DNA from: an uncultured Bacteroidales bacterium
Lineage (GTDB): Bacteria; Bacteroidota; Bacteroidia; Bacteroidales; FEN-979
Length of the DNA: 58,945 bases
Assembly: GCA_903925275.1 (NCBI GenBank)
Contig: CAIYES010000050.1
Location: 1-58,945, forward strand
Reading direction: 5' to 3'
Within the stretch, counting starts at the first letter, position 1. The number at the start of each line of letters is the position of its first letter. The notes below the pieces were generated by a model that worked only from the letters and a program-made list of their open reading frames with translations, was not told the DNA's origin and searched no databases. Both the position numbers and the translations under genes were made by a program. Positions 1 through 8,638 of the stretch are shown here, one piece after another.

Positions 1-25
1 ACATGAATTTAAAGAACTGTTTCAT
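1..25 (-). CDS. sppA: 5' end of a gene cut by the window edge, probably signal peptide peptidase SppA
   Basis: On the minus strand an ATG at 25 opens a frame that runs off the left edge after eight codons (M-K-Q-F-F-K-F-M). This N-terminus resembles the start of Bacteroidota SppA (signal peptide peptidase, protease IV type), and sppA is commonly a neighbour of folK in this phylum. A TACATTTG -7 box lies just upstream (50-57). Only eight codons are visible, so the name rests on N-terminal similarity and gene neighbourhood. Confidence 0.45.
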
Positions 26-49
26 ACTGTTTAAATTTATTGTAAGGAA

Positions 50-57
50 CAAATGTA
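50..57 (-). promoter_or_regulatory. Bacteroidota-type -7 box (TACATTTG) for the left-edge gene
   Basis: CAAATGTA on the plus strand reads TACATTTG on the minus strand, an exact TAnnTTTG match, 25 bp upstream of the ATG at 25. No clear -33 TTTG was identified. Confidence 0.4.
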
Positions 58-183
58 ATACTATATACGCTCATTTTATTTGATGGTTACACAATTGATC
101 TGTAAAACCCTGCTGTAAAAATAATAATTTTGAATAATAATGAGTCTGGTCTCAAAAGCAAAATCGCCTAAATCTTACGAAAT

Positions 184-237
184 AATGTATCATTGTATAA
201 GATTCCTGCGTTATAGGTAACTATCAAATGATACATT
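184..237. repeat. 11-bp perfect inverted repeat upstream of folK
   Basis: AATGTATCATT (184-194) is exactly complementary to AATGATACATT (227-237), separated by 32 nt. It lies 58 bp upstream of the folK ATG, between divergent genes, so it could be an operator or a 5'-UTR hairpin. The rest of 58-295 shows nothing else that can be supported. Confidence 0.4.
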
Positions 238-295
238 GGCTCCGTTCATTTTCATTGTACAGGAACATTCCAAATTTAATAATAAAATATTATCC

Positions 296-820
296 ATGAA
301 AGAGGTTTTTCTTTTGCTTGGCAGTAACCAGGGTGACCGGGAGAATTTTTTATCCAAGGCATTGGATATGATCTCTGAAAAAGCAGGGACGATCCTGTGT
401 AAATCGGCTGTTTATGAAACTGAACCCTGGGGATTTGATGACCCTGTCCCATTCCTTAATCAGGCAATTGAAATAAATACCGGATTTACTCCGGCTGAGC
501 TTCTGGAACAGTTGCTGACCATTGAAACCCAGCTCGGACGAATCCGGCCTTTCGATGGTTGCGGGTGTTCCGTTCCGGTAAGCTACACTGGCCGAACCAT
601 TGATCTCGACATCCTTTTCTATGGACAAATGCTAGTTTTTACCGATCACCTGATGATTCCTCATCCACGATTGCATGAGCGGAAATTCAGCCTGATCCCG
701 ATGAATGAAATTGCACCCGATTTTATCCATCCGCTGTTAAAAAAAACTATTTCCGTACTTTTGCAAGGTTGTGCTGATCGGTCAAGAGTTGAAAAAGTGG
801 AATTAATGAATGACAAATGA
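296..820 (+). CDS. folK: 2-amino-4-hydroxy-6-hydroxymethyldihydropteridine diphosphokinase (HPPK)
   Basis: Transfers pyrophosphate from ATP to 6-hydroxymethyl-7,8-dihydropterin in cytosolic folate synthesis. The family signatures are in order: LGSNQGDR near residues 8-15, YETEPWG at 40-46, the Mg-binding TIDLDILF at 101-108 (Asp103 and Asp105) and PHPRLHER near 122. The ATG at 296 is preferred because MKEVFLLLGSN is the canonical N-terminus; an in-frame TTG at 236 would add 20 unlike residues. Length (174 aa) is slightly above the usual 160. The extra sequence is a Cys/Gly-containing loop of about 8 residues between GRIR and RTIDLD, where the E. coli enzyme has only seven residues. The stop codon is inside a TGACAAR tandem repeat. 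Confidence 0.93.
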   Translation: MKEVFLLLGSNQGDRENFLSKALDMISEKAGTILCKSAVYETEPWGFDDPVPFLNQAIEINTGFTPAELLEQLLTIETQLGRIRPFDGCGCSVPVSYTGRTIDLDILFYGQMLVFTDHLMIPHPRLHERKFSLIPMNEIAPDFIHPLLKKTISVLLQGCADRSRVEKVELMNDK

Positions 821-887
821 CAAATGACAAGTGACAAATGACAAGTGACAAGTGACAAGTGACAAATGACAAATGACAAATGACAAG
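811..887 (+). repeat. Heptamer tandem repeat (TGACAAA/TGACAAG), 11 units, containing the folK stop codon
   Basis: Eleven uninterrupted 7-nt units alternate between TGACAAA and TGACAAG. The folK stop TGA (818-820) is the first three bases of unit 2. Because 7 is not a multiple of 3, TGA recurs in all three forward frames. No spacers are present, so this is not CRISPR. Confidence 0.9.
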
Positions 888-905
888 TTACCTGATAATG
901 AATAT

Positions 906-993
906 GTTCACCCGTTTACCTGTTCACCCGTTCACCCGTTTACCTGTTCACCCATTCACCCGTTTACCCGTTTACCTACTCACCTGTTCACCT
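906..993. repeat. Octamer tandem repeat (GTTCACCC variants), 11 units
   Basis: Eleven 8-nt units of the form RTTYACCY fill most of the gap between folK and the deoxynucleoside kinase. On the minus strand the unit reads GGTGAAC-like, the same family as the arrays downstream of moaA and at the wtpB stop. Here there is no minus-strand gene ending at the array, so its orientation is unexplained. Confidence 0.88.
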
Positions 994-1014
994 ATAACCT
1001 ATAACCACTGAATT

Positions 1015-1659
1015 TTGTACAACTACATCGTCATAGAGGGCAACATTGGTGCGGGTAAAACCTCATTTGCCACGCGATTTTCAGAGGAATGCAATGCCAT
1101 GCTCATTCTGGAGCAGTTTGAGGAGAATTCCTTCCTGCCGAAATTTTATGAGGATCCGTCGCGCTATGCCTTTCCGCTTGAGCTTTCTTTCCTTGCCGAC
1201 CGTTATCAGCAATTAAAATCCCAGTTTAGTGTTTCCGATATCTTTAAAGACTTTACGGTGGCTGATTATTTCATTTTTAAATCTTTGATCTTTGCCAGCA
1301 AAAACCTGGAACCATTGGAATTCGGATTGTATAGTAAATTATTTTCCATCGTAAGTTCGGTAGTGCCGAAACCTGACCTGATCGTTTATTTGTATCTTAA
1401 CCTCGAGAACCTGAAGAAAAATATTCAGAAGCGTGGGCGGCCCTATGAGCAGAATATTCAATTTGAATACCTGGATAAAATTCAAACAGGATATCTTGAA
1501 TTCCTTCGTCATCAGCCTGATCTGCGTGTGCTGCTGATAGACACCAACGGATTGGATTTTGTTGAACGGAATGACGATTATCTCTGGATAAAATCACTGG
1601 TCATGCAGGAGTATCCGCTTGGAATTCATCGCATTCAGAACAGTACTTATGAAAAGTAG
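1015..1659 (+). CDS. Deoxynucleoside kinase (dNK/dGK-dAK family)
   Basis: Phosphorylates deoxyribonucleosides to 5'-monophosphates for nucleotide salvage. The P-loop GNIGAGKTS is at residues 9-17, a DRYQQLK segment matches the family's substrate-binding D/E-R-S-like motif, and RGRPYEQ near 140 is the arginine-rich LID. Length (214 aa) is typical. The start must be the TTG at 1015 (or ATT at 1012): an in-frame TGA sits at 1009-1011 and the next ATG would remove the P-loop. A non-ATG start directly behind a repeat array is unusual. It converges with the minus-strand OmpA/TPR gene. Confidence 0.9.
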   Translation: MYNYIVIEGNIGAGKTSFATRFSEECNAMLILEQFEENSFLPKFYEDPSRYAFPLELSFLADRYQQLKSQFSVSDIFKDFTVADYFIFKSLIFASKNLEPLEFGLYSKLFSIVSSVVPKPDLIVYLYLNLENLKKNIQKRGRPYEQNIQFEYLDKIQTGYLEFLRHQPDLRVLLIDTNGLDFVERNDDYLWIKSLVMQEYPLGIHRIQNSTYEK

Positions 1660-1679
1660 TCCTGCCGATAAAAATGAAT

Positions 1680-1704
1680 AAAAAAAGCTGCCTTATCTGG
1701 CAGC
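1680..1704 (-). terminator. Intrinsic terminator of the OmpA/TPR gene
   Basis: Read on the minus strand, GCTGCC-AGATAA-GGCAGC is followed by seven T residues, a textbook Rho-independent terminator about 70 bp past the stop at 1773. Confidence 0.8.
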
Positions 1705-1719
1705 ATTAGGGCTAAAAAG

Positions 1720-1755
1720 AAAGAAGCCGTTTCGGGATCCCGGAACGGCTTCTTT
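1720..1755 (-). terminator. 36-nt near-perfect palindrome, second terminator hairpin
   Basis: Arms AAAGAAGCCGTT and AACGGCTTCTTT enclose CGGGATCCCG, itself a palindrome, giving an 18-bp stem with one G-T wobble. The minus-strand side continues TTTCTTTTT, so it probably assists the adjacent terminator between the convergent genes. Confidence 0.7.
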
Positions 1756-1772
1756 GACAATCAGTTAACACA

Positions 1773-4361
1773 TTACTTCACGATATTCTGGAATTCAGGT
1801 GTATTGACGTAGCTATTGAACTCACGGTCACCTTTTGCCTGAGCTTTAAGGTCGGCATTCTGGCAAGCTTTCATGAGGTTTTCATACAGGCTTTTGCTGT
1901 TATTTGAACGGGCAGCAGAAATAGCAAGGAGATAGAAGGTTTCAGGACTTTCAGGAGCGCATTTCAGTGTTGTTTCAGCAGCAGCATTGTTTCCTGATAC
2001 CAATTGGGCAAGACCCAGGTTGTAGGTGCATTTTGCATTACCAAGGAGCGACAAAGCTTTGGGATAATCACCTTTTGGGATCATGAGAATGCCCTGGTTG
2101 TAATTGGTATTTTCACCCAAGGTTGCAGCTTTCTTAAATTGTGCTTCTGCTTTTTTCAGATCCTTCTGTTTTGCAGCAACAACACCTATGTTGTTTTCAA
2201 TGATTCCATTGTTCGGCTGGATTCCCTGTGCTTTGTTGAGCAGTTCGCTGGCACGGCCGATGTTTCCTTTTTCGATTTGAGCAACACCTGCATTGTTGTT
2301 AATTTTCCAATCGTTCGGGAATTGTTTCACTGCATTTTCGAGAATGGTTACCTTAACATTATTGTCCTTGGTGAGGGTTGCAGCATAAAGGAATTCTTCT
2401 GCCTTGAGTTTTTCAGGATTCGATGAGCCAAACTGAAGCAGTTCTGCATCGGTCATACGTGGTTCATAGAGTGTGGCAGTGATTTCATTGCGACGCAGAA
2501 CGGGAAGCAGATCTTTTTCAATTTCCGGATAGATCAGGATCATATTGCGGATTTCCTGTTCTTTTTTATTCGCATCTACATTTGAATTGATCACATTGAG
2601 AACCTTGTCTTTATCTTTCAGGTTGGAATTCTGAACAGCTTTAAGGAAGCCATTCCAATCGGGACCATGATGTTGCAGTGTGATGTTTACATCTTTACCG
2701 GCAGCTTCGATAGCAGCTTTCACCGCTTTTTTGTCTTTGTTGTCCTTGTTGGCAACCTTTACCCATCCCTGAAATTGGTCGATCATCCATTTGTTGCCTG
2801 CTTTGGAACGGTTTTCCGAAAGGTTAGCGTTAAATGTTTCTTCTCCTTCAGGTGATGCGTAACCATTCATGGCGATGTCTTTGATTTTCCATCCCTGTTG
2901 AATGAAAGCGTCAACATCAGCAAGGGCAGCTTTAGCAGGATCGGTTTTGTTTATGCCAAATTTCATATCAAGATCATATTTGTTTTTCTTGAAGAAGATG
3001 CTACCGGTTTTAGATTGGAGTATCTCTTTCTGGTAACCGTGATCAGCGATAAGCGTTGTTTCGTCATGCAGTATGCGTTTTGCAGTGTAAATTACGCCAA
3101 GTGCAAGATTGGTTGAAGGAAGTTCCACGAATTTGGCTTTAACTTTGATCTCGTCTTTCTTCAGGAGGATTTTTTCCTTGGCTTCATAAATAATTGGGGC
3201 AACAGAGAGTTGAGAAGTGTTCATCTCCGGTTTATAAGCAAATGTGCACTTATAATCGAACACACCACCTTCTTTGAATTTTATCATCTGGCCTTCACCG
3301 GTCAATTTTTCACCATAAATATGTTTCCCGCATGGGATTTCAGTTTTTCCGCCATCGTATGTGAGCACAGGCTGGAAATACATTGCTGCAGTGGGGCAGA
3401 AGAACTTCGGAGGAACGGTACCTTTTACATAAAATACAACTGAGTCGCCTTTTTCCGTGAGAATTGCCGGGGTAGTTTCATATTTAATCAGCGCGTAATT
3501 CTTGAGCATTTCTTTGAGGTTACAGCCACTGTATCCAAATTTATAGGTAATGCCGAGATTGACGCCACTGTACATGTCATTTATGATCTGTTTTGCGCCA
3601 CCGGGTGTCATGTCAAGTACATCACCATCTCTCCATCTCCAAAGCAATTCAGGATTGATGGACCAGTGTTTGCTAAGGTTGAAATCAAAACCGAGACCGG
3701 CAACAGCTTTAAATTCCATATTCCAGCTACCAATTCCGCTGTTATTTCCATACCCGAGGCTGCCAGACCCTTTGTGGGTTGGATAGCCAAGATAACCGAT
3801 AGCAGCGTTGCTGTTGTTGTCGAATTTCATACCCTGGGTATGGTCAATGCCAACCCCTGCAATGATGTAGGATGAAAAGAATCTTTCAGGTTTGTATCCC
3901 ATGATCCAGTTAACCCAATTGATTGTGCCCTCTATACCTGCTTCAATTACCCAGGATTTGAAGTTCTCGGAAATTTTGCCATCTTTCCGGTTACTGGCTT
4001 CGGGAACATATTTATCTGTTACAGAACCCGACAAAGGAACCCATCCTCCCCTGAAACGGGCACCGATCACCCTTGAGAACTGCTTGGTAACAGTTCCACC
4101 TGCACCAAACATCCATTTATCATTGAAAAGGATGTTCTTTGACAAATCGCCATTAAACTGGTCTAATGCACCATAAGCGGTAACTGCCCAGTAACTGTGT
4201 GAAGGAGCTGTCTCACATTTGGAACTTTTTGTGGTTTCAGTTTTTGCTCCCTCTTTCTTCGGAGCCTCTTTGGCTTGCGTCTGGGCCATCGTAACCATTG
4301 GCACAGTCATCATAAGAAAGATGATTACTGCTGTCGATAGGGGTTGATGTAATTTTTTCAT
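1773..4361 (-). CDS. Large OmpA-family outer-membrane protein with TPR repeats
   Basis: A structural cell-envelope protein of 862 aa. The ATG at 4361 gives a clean signal peptide ending near MVTMAQ. Residues about 45-280 are rich in alternating aromatic/Gly strands typical of an OmpA-like beta-barrel. A middle region of beta-sandwich character follows. Around residues 490-560 the ITMNGYASPEG-like segment with a downstream LSENRSKA matches the OmpA C-terminal peptidoglycan-binding fold. The last 250 residues contain TPR-like helices (N-A-G-V-A-Q-I-E-K-G-N; I-G-V-V-A-A-K-Q-K-D). The barrel-OmpA-TPR layout is common in Bacteroidota; its ligand is unknown. It is monocistronic, with a -7 box at 4409-4416 and double terminators. 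Confidence 0.8.
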   Translation of the reverse strand: MKKLHQPLSTAVIIFLMMTVPMVTMAQTQAKEAPKKEGAKTETTKSSKCETAPSHSYWAVTAYGALDQFNGDLSKNILFNDKWMFGAGGTVTKQFSRVIGARFRGGWVPLSGSVTDKYVPEASNRKDGKISENFKSWVIEAGIEGTINWVNWIMGYKPERFFSSYIIAGVGIDHTQGMKFDNNSNAAIGYLGYPTHKGSGSLGYGNNSGIGSWNMEFKAVAGLGFDFNLSKHWSINPELLWRWRDGDVLDMTPGGAKQIINDMYSGVNLGITYKFGYSGCNLKEMLKNYALIKYETTPAILTEKGDSVVFYVKGTVPPKFFCPTAAMYFQPVLTYDGGKTEIPCGKHIYGEKLTGEGQMIKFKEGGVFDYKCTFAYKPEMNTSQLSVAPIIYEAKEKILLKKDEIKVKAKFVELPSTNLALGVIYTAKRILHDETTLIADHGYQKEILQSKTGSIFFKKNKYDLDMKFGINKTDPAKAALADVDAFIQQGWKIKDIAMNGYASPEGEETFNANLSENRSKAGNKWMIDQFQGWVKVANKDNKDKKAVKAAIEAAGKDVNITLQHHGPDWNGFLKAVQNSNLKDKDKVLNVINSNVDANKKEQEIRNMILIYPEIEKDLLPVLRRNEITATLYEPRMTDAELLQFGSSNPEKLKAEEFLYAATLTKDNNVKVTILENAVKQFPNDWKINNNAGVAQIEKGNIGRASELLNKAQGIQPNNGIIENNIGVVAAKQKDLKKAEAQFKKAATLGENTNYNQGILMIPKGDYPKALSLLGNAKCTYNLGLAQLVSGNNAAAETTLKCAPESPETFYLLAISAARSNNSKSLYENLMKACQNADLKAQAKGDREFNSYVNTPEFQNIVK

Positions 4362-4408
4362 AACTTCTGAAATTTTAATTATAAGTTGACTTTTGTTTAC
4401 TGATTGAG

Positions 4409-4416
4409 CAAATATA
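4409..4416 (-). promoter_or_regulatory. -7 box TATATTTG of the OmpA/TPR gene
   Basis: CAAATATA on the plus strand reads TATATTTG on the minus strand, 48 bp upstream of the ATG at 4361. A TTTG lies about 22 nt further upstream (4439-4442), slightly beyond the usual -33 spacing. Confidence 0.5.
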
Positions 4417-4699
4417 GTATATATAATATGAAAATTCACAAAATAATCTGTTCTAAAATAAACAATTAAAAGTGTAAATTGATAATGTGTTGATTTCGAG
4501 CATTTTGTATTTATAAAGGCAAATTCAGACTGTAAAATTAATTAAATTGAACAAAAATAAAAATTATTTTTTGAACCTATGCTTCTACGGGAAAAGCCGA
4601 TTAGGGTTGCATTGATCGATGGTTTTTTTCAAAATTATTTACACAGAATATCCAGCTGTTGAATCGATGGTGGTTATGTTCGTGATTATCAGATCGATA

Positions 4700-5242
4700 T
4701 CATTTAAAGTTAAAGTTATGCATCTTGAGAAAGAGATCCCATATCACGATACCGACCGTAACAGCGACATTGATCGAGTGTTTTGTTCCAAATTGTGGGA
4801 TTTCAATGCATGTGGTTGCATAACCAAGTATTTCTTCATCAATGCCATTTACTTCATTGCCAAAAATGATAGCGAGCTTATTTCCACTGATGGGGTGATA
4901 ATCGGGTAAAAGAATACTTCCTTTCACCTGCTCTACGGCCAGGATGGTATAGCCTTGCAAAATCAGGCTTTTTACTGCGTCCATTGTGGCAGGATGGTAG
5001 AACCAGTCAACGGATTCTGTCGCCCCAAGTGCGGTTTTATGGATTTCACGGTGGGGTGGTGTAGCTGTGATCCCGCAAAGGTGAACTTCCTGAAGCCGGA
5101 AAGCATCTGCAGTGCGGAATACACTTCCAATATTGTTCTGGCTGCGGATATTATCAAGGACGATGGAAACAGGAAACTTTTCAGCAGCTTTATATTCTTC
5201 GACGGTAAGCCGGTTTAACTCCGTCATTGTACGTTTTCGCAT
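4700..5242 (-). CDS. TrmH/SpoU-family RNA methyltransferase
   Basis: An S-adenosylmethionine-dependent 2'-O-ribose methyltransferase of the SPOUT knot fold, acting on tRNA or rRNA in the cytosol. All three SpoU motifs are visible: NIGSVFRTADAF (motif 1, near 37-48), IIFGNEVNGI (motif 2) and IPQFGTKHSINVAV (motif 3, knot). At 180 aa it is the short form without an N-terminal RNA-binding extension. The start could be the ATG at 5242 or the second one at 5227. The exact RNA target cannot be read from sequence. Confidence 0.88.
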   Translation of the reverse strand: MRKRTMTELNRLTVEEYKAAEKFPVSIVLDNIRSQNNIGSVFRTADAFRLQEVHLCGITATPPHREIHKTALGATESVDWFYHPATMDAVKSLILQGYTILAVEQVKGSILLPDYHPISGNKLAIIFGNEVNGIDEEILGYATTCIEIPQFGTKHSINVAVTVGIVIWDLFLKMHNFNFK

Positions 5243-5393
5243 GATGCTTGAAGAAATTAGGGTAATAGGTCAAAAGTACAACTCAAAAATCAATTTTCAA
5301 AGACATTTCCGTTTTGGATATTGCAATGGCTGGCTTTCAAACCGGATTCATAGATATTTATCAACAAAATAAACACGAATTAAAATCCATGTA

Positions 5394-5401
5394 TACCTTT
5401 G
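5394..5401 (+). promoter_or_regulatory. -7 box TACCTTTG upstream of mutS
   Basis: Exact TAnnTTTG match 82 bp upstream of the mutS ATG. No good -33 element is seen. Confidence 0.4.
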
Positions 5402-5483
5402 AAAATTATTTTTGCTGATCGGACGCTCAAGATACGTCATTGATCATAGTTGACACCAACGGTTATTTTTTCATCAACACTCC

Positions 5484-8177
5484 ATGTCAAAGCCCAAAGA
5501 ATCTGCCGACACTCCTTTGATGAAGCAGTACAACACCATCAAGGCGAAGTACCCCGACGCATTGCTGCTTTTCCGTGTGGGTGATTTTTATGAAACGTTT
5601 GGGGAGGATGCTATACGAACGTCGAATATTCTGGGGATTGTACTGACCAGGAGAGCCAATGGATCAGGCACCTATATGGAACTGGCCGGGTTTCCGCATC
5701 ATTCGCTTGATTTATATCTCCCTAAATTGGTTAAAGCGGGTTTGCGTGTTGCAATATGTGACCAGCTTGAAGATCCGAAATTGACAAAAACCATTGTAAA
5801 ACGTGGTGTTACGGAATTGGTTACACCGGGAGTGTCGTATCATGATAAAATACTCGACCAGAAAGAAAACAATTTTCTGGCAGGTGTTCATCTTGAATCG
5901 AAAATTTCCGGAATTTCTTTTCTGGATGTATCTACCGGCGAATTTTATCTGGCACAGGGAAGTTTCGACTATATCGACAAGCTGATCCAGAGTTTCCGGC
6001 CAAGTGAAGTGATCATTCAGAAAAGCAAACGACATGAGTTTACTGAACTTTATGGCAGCAAATTTTATATTTCCACCTTTGATGACTGGGTTTTCACCCC
6101 CGATTTCGCGAACGATCTCCTGCTTAAACATTTTGGCACGATTTCGTTGAAGGGGTTTGGTGTCGAAAATCTTGGAATGGGCGTTATTGCAGCAGGAGCA
6201 GCACTTCATTATCTTGCCGAAACACAGCATGACAAGGTGAAGCACATCTGCAAACTGAGTCGCATTGAGGAGGACAACTACCTCTGGCTTGACCGGTTCA
6301 CCATTCGCAATCTGGAACTGTTAAATTCAGTGAATGAAAATGCAAAAACATTGCTGGATGTGCTTGATCAAACGGTTTCGCCAATGGGATCACGCCAATT
6401 GAGGCGTTGGATCATTCTTCCGCTGAAAAACCGGCAACCGATCGAAGAAAGACTTGATGCAGTCGAGTTTTTTACCTGTCATCCTGATACAACAGAACAA
6501 ATCAGGCATCATTTCCAACAGATTGGCGACCTTGAACGACTAATCTCCAAGGTTGCTGTGGCCCGTGTCAATCCGCGTGAGATGATCTATCTGAAAAAGT
6601 CGCTGGATGCCATTGAGATGGTAAAGGCGATGTGTGAATCATCGGCCAATGAAGGATTGCAAAAGATAGGGGATCAATTGAATATTTGCAACCTGGTGCG
6701 TGAACGGATTGATCGCGAAATAAATCCCGATCCTCCGGCTTTGGCCATCAAAGGAAATATTATCCGTGAAGGATTGAATGCCGAACTTGATGACCTCCGT
6801 AGGATGGCCTATTCGGGTAAAGATTATCTTATTCAGATACAGCAGCGTGAAGTGGAGCGCACAGGCATTTCATCCCTGAAAATCGGGTACACCAATGTTT
6901 TTGGCTATTACCTCGAAGTGACCAACCTTCATAAAGATAAGGTTCCGCAGGATTGGCAGCGCAAACAAACACTTGTAAACGCTGAACGTTACATTACAGA
7001 GGAGCTTAAGGTGTATGAAGAGAAAATTCTGAATGCCGAGGAGAAAATGCTCGCAATCGAAATGAGTTTGTACAACGACCTTATTCTTTTTCTGGCCGAT
7101 TATATCAAGCCTATTCAACTCAATGCCTCGTTGATCGCCCGACTTGATGTGCTTGTTTCTTTTGCAGTCAGCGCCGTTAAATACCATTATACACGGCCGG
7201 AGCTGAATGATTCGTTCGTCCTGGATATAAAAAATGGCCGTCATCCCGTGATTGAACGGCAGATGAAACCCGGCGAGGAGTATATTGCCAACGATGTTTA
7301 CCTTGATGACCGGTCACAACAGGTTATCATCCTCACCGGGCCGAATATGTCGGGGAAATCGGCATTGTTACGTCAAACTGCACTGATCGTGCTGATGGGA
7401 CAAATGGGTAGTTTTGTCCCGGCCGATCGCGCCGTTCTTGGTCTCACCGATAAAGTCTTTACCCGGGTTGGGGCTTCCGATAACATCTCCTCCGGCGAAT
7501 CTACTTTTATGGTTGAGATGAATGAAACAGCCAGCATACTCAACAATATTTCAAACCGCAGCCTGATCCTCCTTGATGAGATAGGGCGAGGTACCAGTAC
7601 ATACGATGGAATCAGTATTGCCTGGGCCATTGCAGAGTTCCTGCATCAACATCCTCTCTTTAAACCAAAGGTACTCTTCGCGACACATTACCATGAACTG
7701 AATGAGATGGCGGGACTTATGCCACGCATTAAAAACTGGCATATTGCGGTGAAGGAGATACAGAATAAGGTGATATTTCTCCGGAAATTGCAACCTGGCG
7801 GCAGTGAGCACAGTTTCGGAATTCATGTGGCGAAGATGGCCGGAATGCCTGCTTCGGTGCTTGAAAGAGCAGGAGAGATGCTGCATCAGCTGGAGGAGAG
7901 TCATAATGCAGAAGGTCTTGGCAAACAGATGTTTGATGTGGGCAATGGAAATCAGGGGAAACGCAATTTACCCGGCAAATCATCTTCCGGCAGCAAGCAT
8001 ACCGGAACCCGGCTTCCTGATCCCGGATCAGGCTTCCAGTTGAGTTTTATTCAGCTTGATGACCCGCTTCTTCAACAGATCAAGGAAGACATCCTCAACA
8101 CCGAGATAAATACGCTTACACCAGTGGAGGCGTTGATGAAATTGAATGAGATTAAAAAATTGCTCAAAAAAAAGTAG
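5484..8177 (+). CDS. mutS: DNA mismatch repair protein MutS
   Basis: Recognises base mismatches and small loops and recruits MutL through ATP-dependent sliding-clamp formation. The mismatch-reading motif F-Y-E is at residues 35-37 (in [10 protein letters not shown]). The connector, core and clamp domains span roughly 130-590. The ATPase domain has the Walker A GPNMSGKS near 619, the family segment GESTFMVEM, Walker [17 protein letters not shown] and the H-loop ATHYHEL. A low-complexity linker ([15 protein letters not shown]) precedes the C-terminal dimerisation tail. The length of 897 aa matches MutS1. The ATG at 5484 gives the canonical T-P-L-M-K-Q-Y-N start. It ends 44 bp before tRNA-Gly. 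Confidence 0.97.
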   Translation: MSKPKESADTPLMKQYNTIKAKYPDALLLFRVGDFYETFGEDAIRTSNILGIVLTRRANGSGTYMELAGFPHHSLDLYLPKLVKAGLRVAICDQLEDPKLTKTIVKRGVTELVTPGVSYHDKILDQKENNFLAGVHLESKISGISFLDVSTGEFYLAQGSFDYIDKLIQSFRPSEVIIQKSKRHEFTELYGSKFYISTFDDWVFTPDFANDLLLKHFGTISLKGFGVENLGMGVIAAGAALHYLAETQHDKVKHICKLSRIEEDNYLWLDRFTIRNLELLNSVNENAKTLLDVLDQTVSPMGSRQLRRWIILPLKNRQPIEERLDAVEFFTCHPDTTEQIRHHFQQIGDLERLISKVAVARVNPREMIYLKKSLDAIEMVKAMCESSANEGLQKIGDQLNICNLVRERIDREINPDPPALAIKGNIIREGLNAELDDLRRMAYSGKDYLIQIQQREVERTGISSLKIGYTNVFGYYLEVTNLHKDKVPQDWQRKQTLVNAERYITEELKVYEEKILNAEEKMLAIEMSLYNDLILFLADYIKPIQLNASLIARLDVLVSFAVSAVKYHYTRPELNDSFVLDIKNGRHPVIERQMKPGEEYIANDVYLDDRSQQVIILTGPNMSGKSALLRQTALIVLMGQMGSFVPADRAVLGLTDKVFTRVGASDNISSGESTFMVEMNETASILNNISNRSLILLDEIGRGTSTYDGISIAWAIAEFLHQHPLFKPKVLFATHYHELNEMAGLMPRIKNWHIAVKEIQNKVIFLRKLQPGGSEHSFGIHVAKMAGMPASVLERAGEMLHQLEESHNAEGLGKQMFDVGNGNQGKRNLPGKSSSGSKHTGTRLPDPGSGFQLSFIQLDDPLLQQIKEDILNTEINTLTPVEALMKLNEIKKLLKKK

Positions 8178-8195
8178 GAGAAACAATTTTTTTTA

Positions 8196-8203
8196 TACAT
8201 TTG
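8196..8203 (+). promoter_or_regulatory. -7 box TACATTTG of the tRNA-Gly/tRNA-Leu unit
   Basis: An exact TAnnTTTG match ends 18 bp before the first base of tRNA-Gly, the expected promoter position for a short leader. Confidence 0.5.
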
Positions 8204-8221
8204 CAAACTCAAAATTACCAT

Positions 8222-8294
<73 letters not shown>

Positions 8295-8305
8295 CGAAAC
8301 CAATG

Positions 8306-8351
8306 TTATTAAATGTAGAGGCGCACTGCGGGGCGCCTCTACATTTAATAA
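8306..8351. repeat. Perfect 19-bp inverted repeat between the two tRNA genes
   Basis: TTATTAAATGTAGAGGCGC (8306-8324) is exactly complementary to 8333-8351, with an 8-nt loop. It fills nearly the whole 60-bp gap between tRNA-Gly and tRNA-Leu. The core GTAGAGGCGC resembles the GTAGGGGCAC arm of the palindrome inside moeA, which suggests a dispersed palindromic element. There is no T-run, so it is a poor terminator. Confidence 0.85.
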
Positions 8352-8354
8352 TTC

Positions 8355-8438
8355 GCCCTGGTGGTGGAACTGGTAGACACGCAGGACTTAAAATCCTGTG
8401 ACTTCACGGTCGTGCGGGTTCAAGTCCCGCCCGGGGTA
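8355..8438 (+). tRNA. tRNA-Leu (UAA), integration target
   Basis: An 84-nt class II tRNA with a long variable arm (TGACTTCACGGTCG region). The anticodon loop CTTAAAA gives anticodon TAA. The T-arm is GCGGGTTCAAGTCCCGC. The acceptor GCCCTGG pairs with CCGGGGT, with a G-T at the first pair; the discriminator is A and CCA is not encoded. Its last 16 bases are part of the att repeat found again at 14741, so the element reconstitutes the gene on integration. Confidence 0.95.
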
Positions 8439-8445
8439 CAATCAA
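8423..8445 (+). repeat. attL: tRNA-Leu 3' end core
   Basis: A 23-bp core starting AGTCCCGCCCGGGGT, overlapping the last 16 bases of tRNA-Leu. It is identical to attR at 14741-14763. Confidence 0.92.
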
Positions 8446-8457
8446 TCAATCAAAAAA

Positions 8458-8486
8458 CCTGTAAATCAACCGTTTACAGGTTTTTT
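8458..8486 (+). terminator. Intrinsic terminator after tRNA-Leu (attL copy)
   Basis: CCTGTAAA-N7-TTTACAGG followed by six T. A near-identical copy follows attR (14776-14805), so termination is preserved on both sides of the element. Confidence 0.9.
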
Positions 8487-8495
8487 GTTTTATAC

Positions 8496-8520
8496 GGTTG
8501 AGGGTAGGGTTGAGGGTAAA
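8496..8520 (+). repeat. Left copy of a 25-bp direct repeat, candidate integrase arm site
   Basis: Two tandem copies of GGTTGAGGGTAG (the second ending in TAAA) occur 50 bp inside attL. The same 25 bp recur in the same orientation at 14605-14629, 111 bp inside attR. Confidence 0.8.
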
Positions 8521-8586
8521 CAGGGAAATGATCCGGTGCCTGATGCTATTCCGGTGAGGTGATCCGGTGAAATATTTTAGAATTGG

Positions 8587-8616
8587 TTTGCTCTTCACAA
8601 TTTGGATATATCTTTA
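8587..8616 (+). promoter_or_regulatory. Promoter of the DUF4468 gene
   Basis: A -33 TTTG (8587-8590) and a -7 TATCTTTA (8609-8616, one mismatch to TAnnTTTG) are 18 nt apart, the expected Bacteroidota spacing. The ATG is 22 bp downstream. Confidence 0.5.
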
Positions 8617-8638
8617 CAGGTCTCTAAATTTTTCCAAA

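Noticed and set aside
811-993. CRISPR-like array near folK
   Set aside because: Units are only 7-8 nt and directly adjacent; there are no unique spacers and no cas genes.
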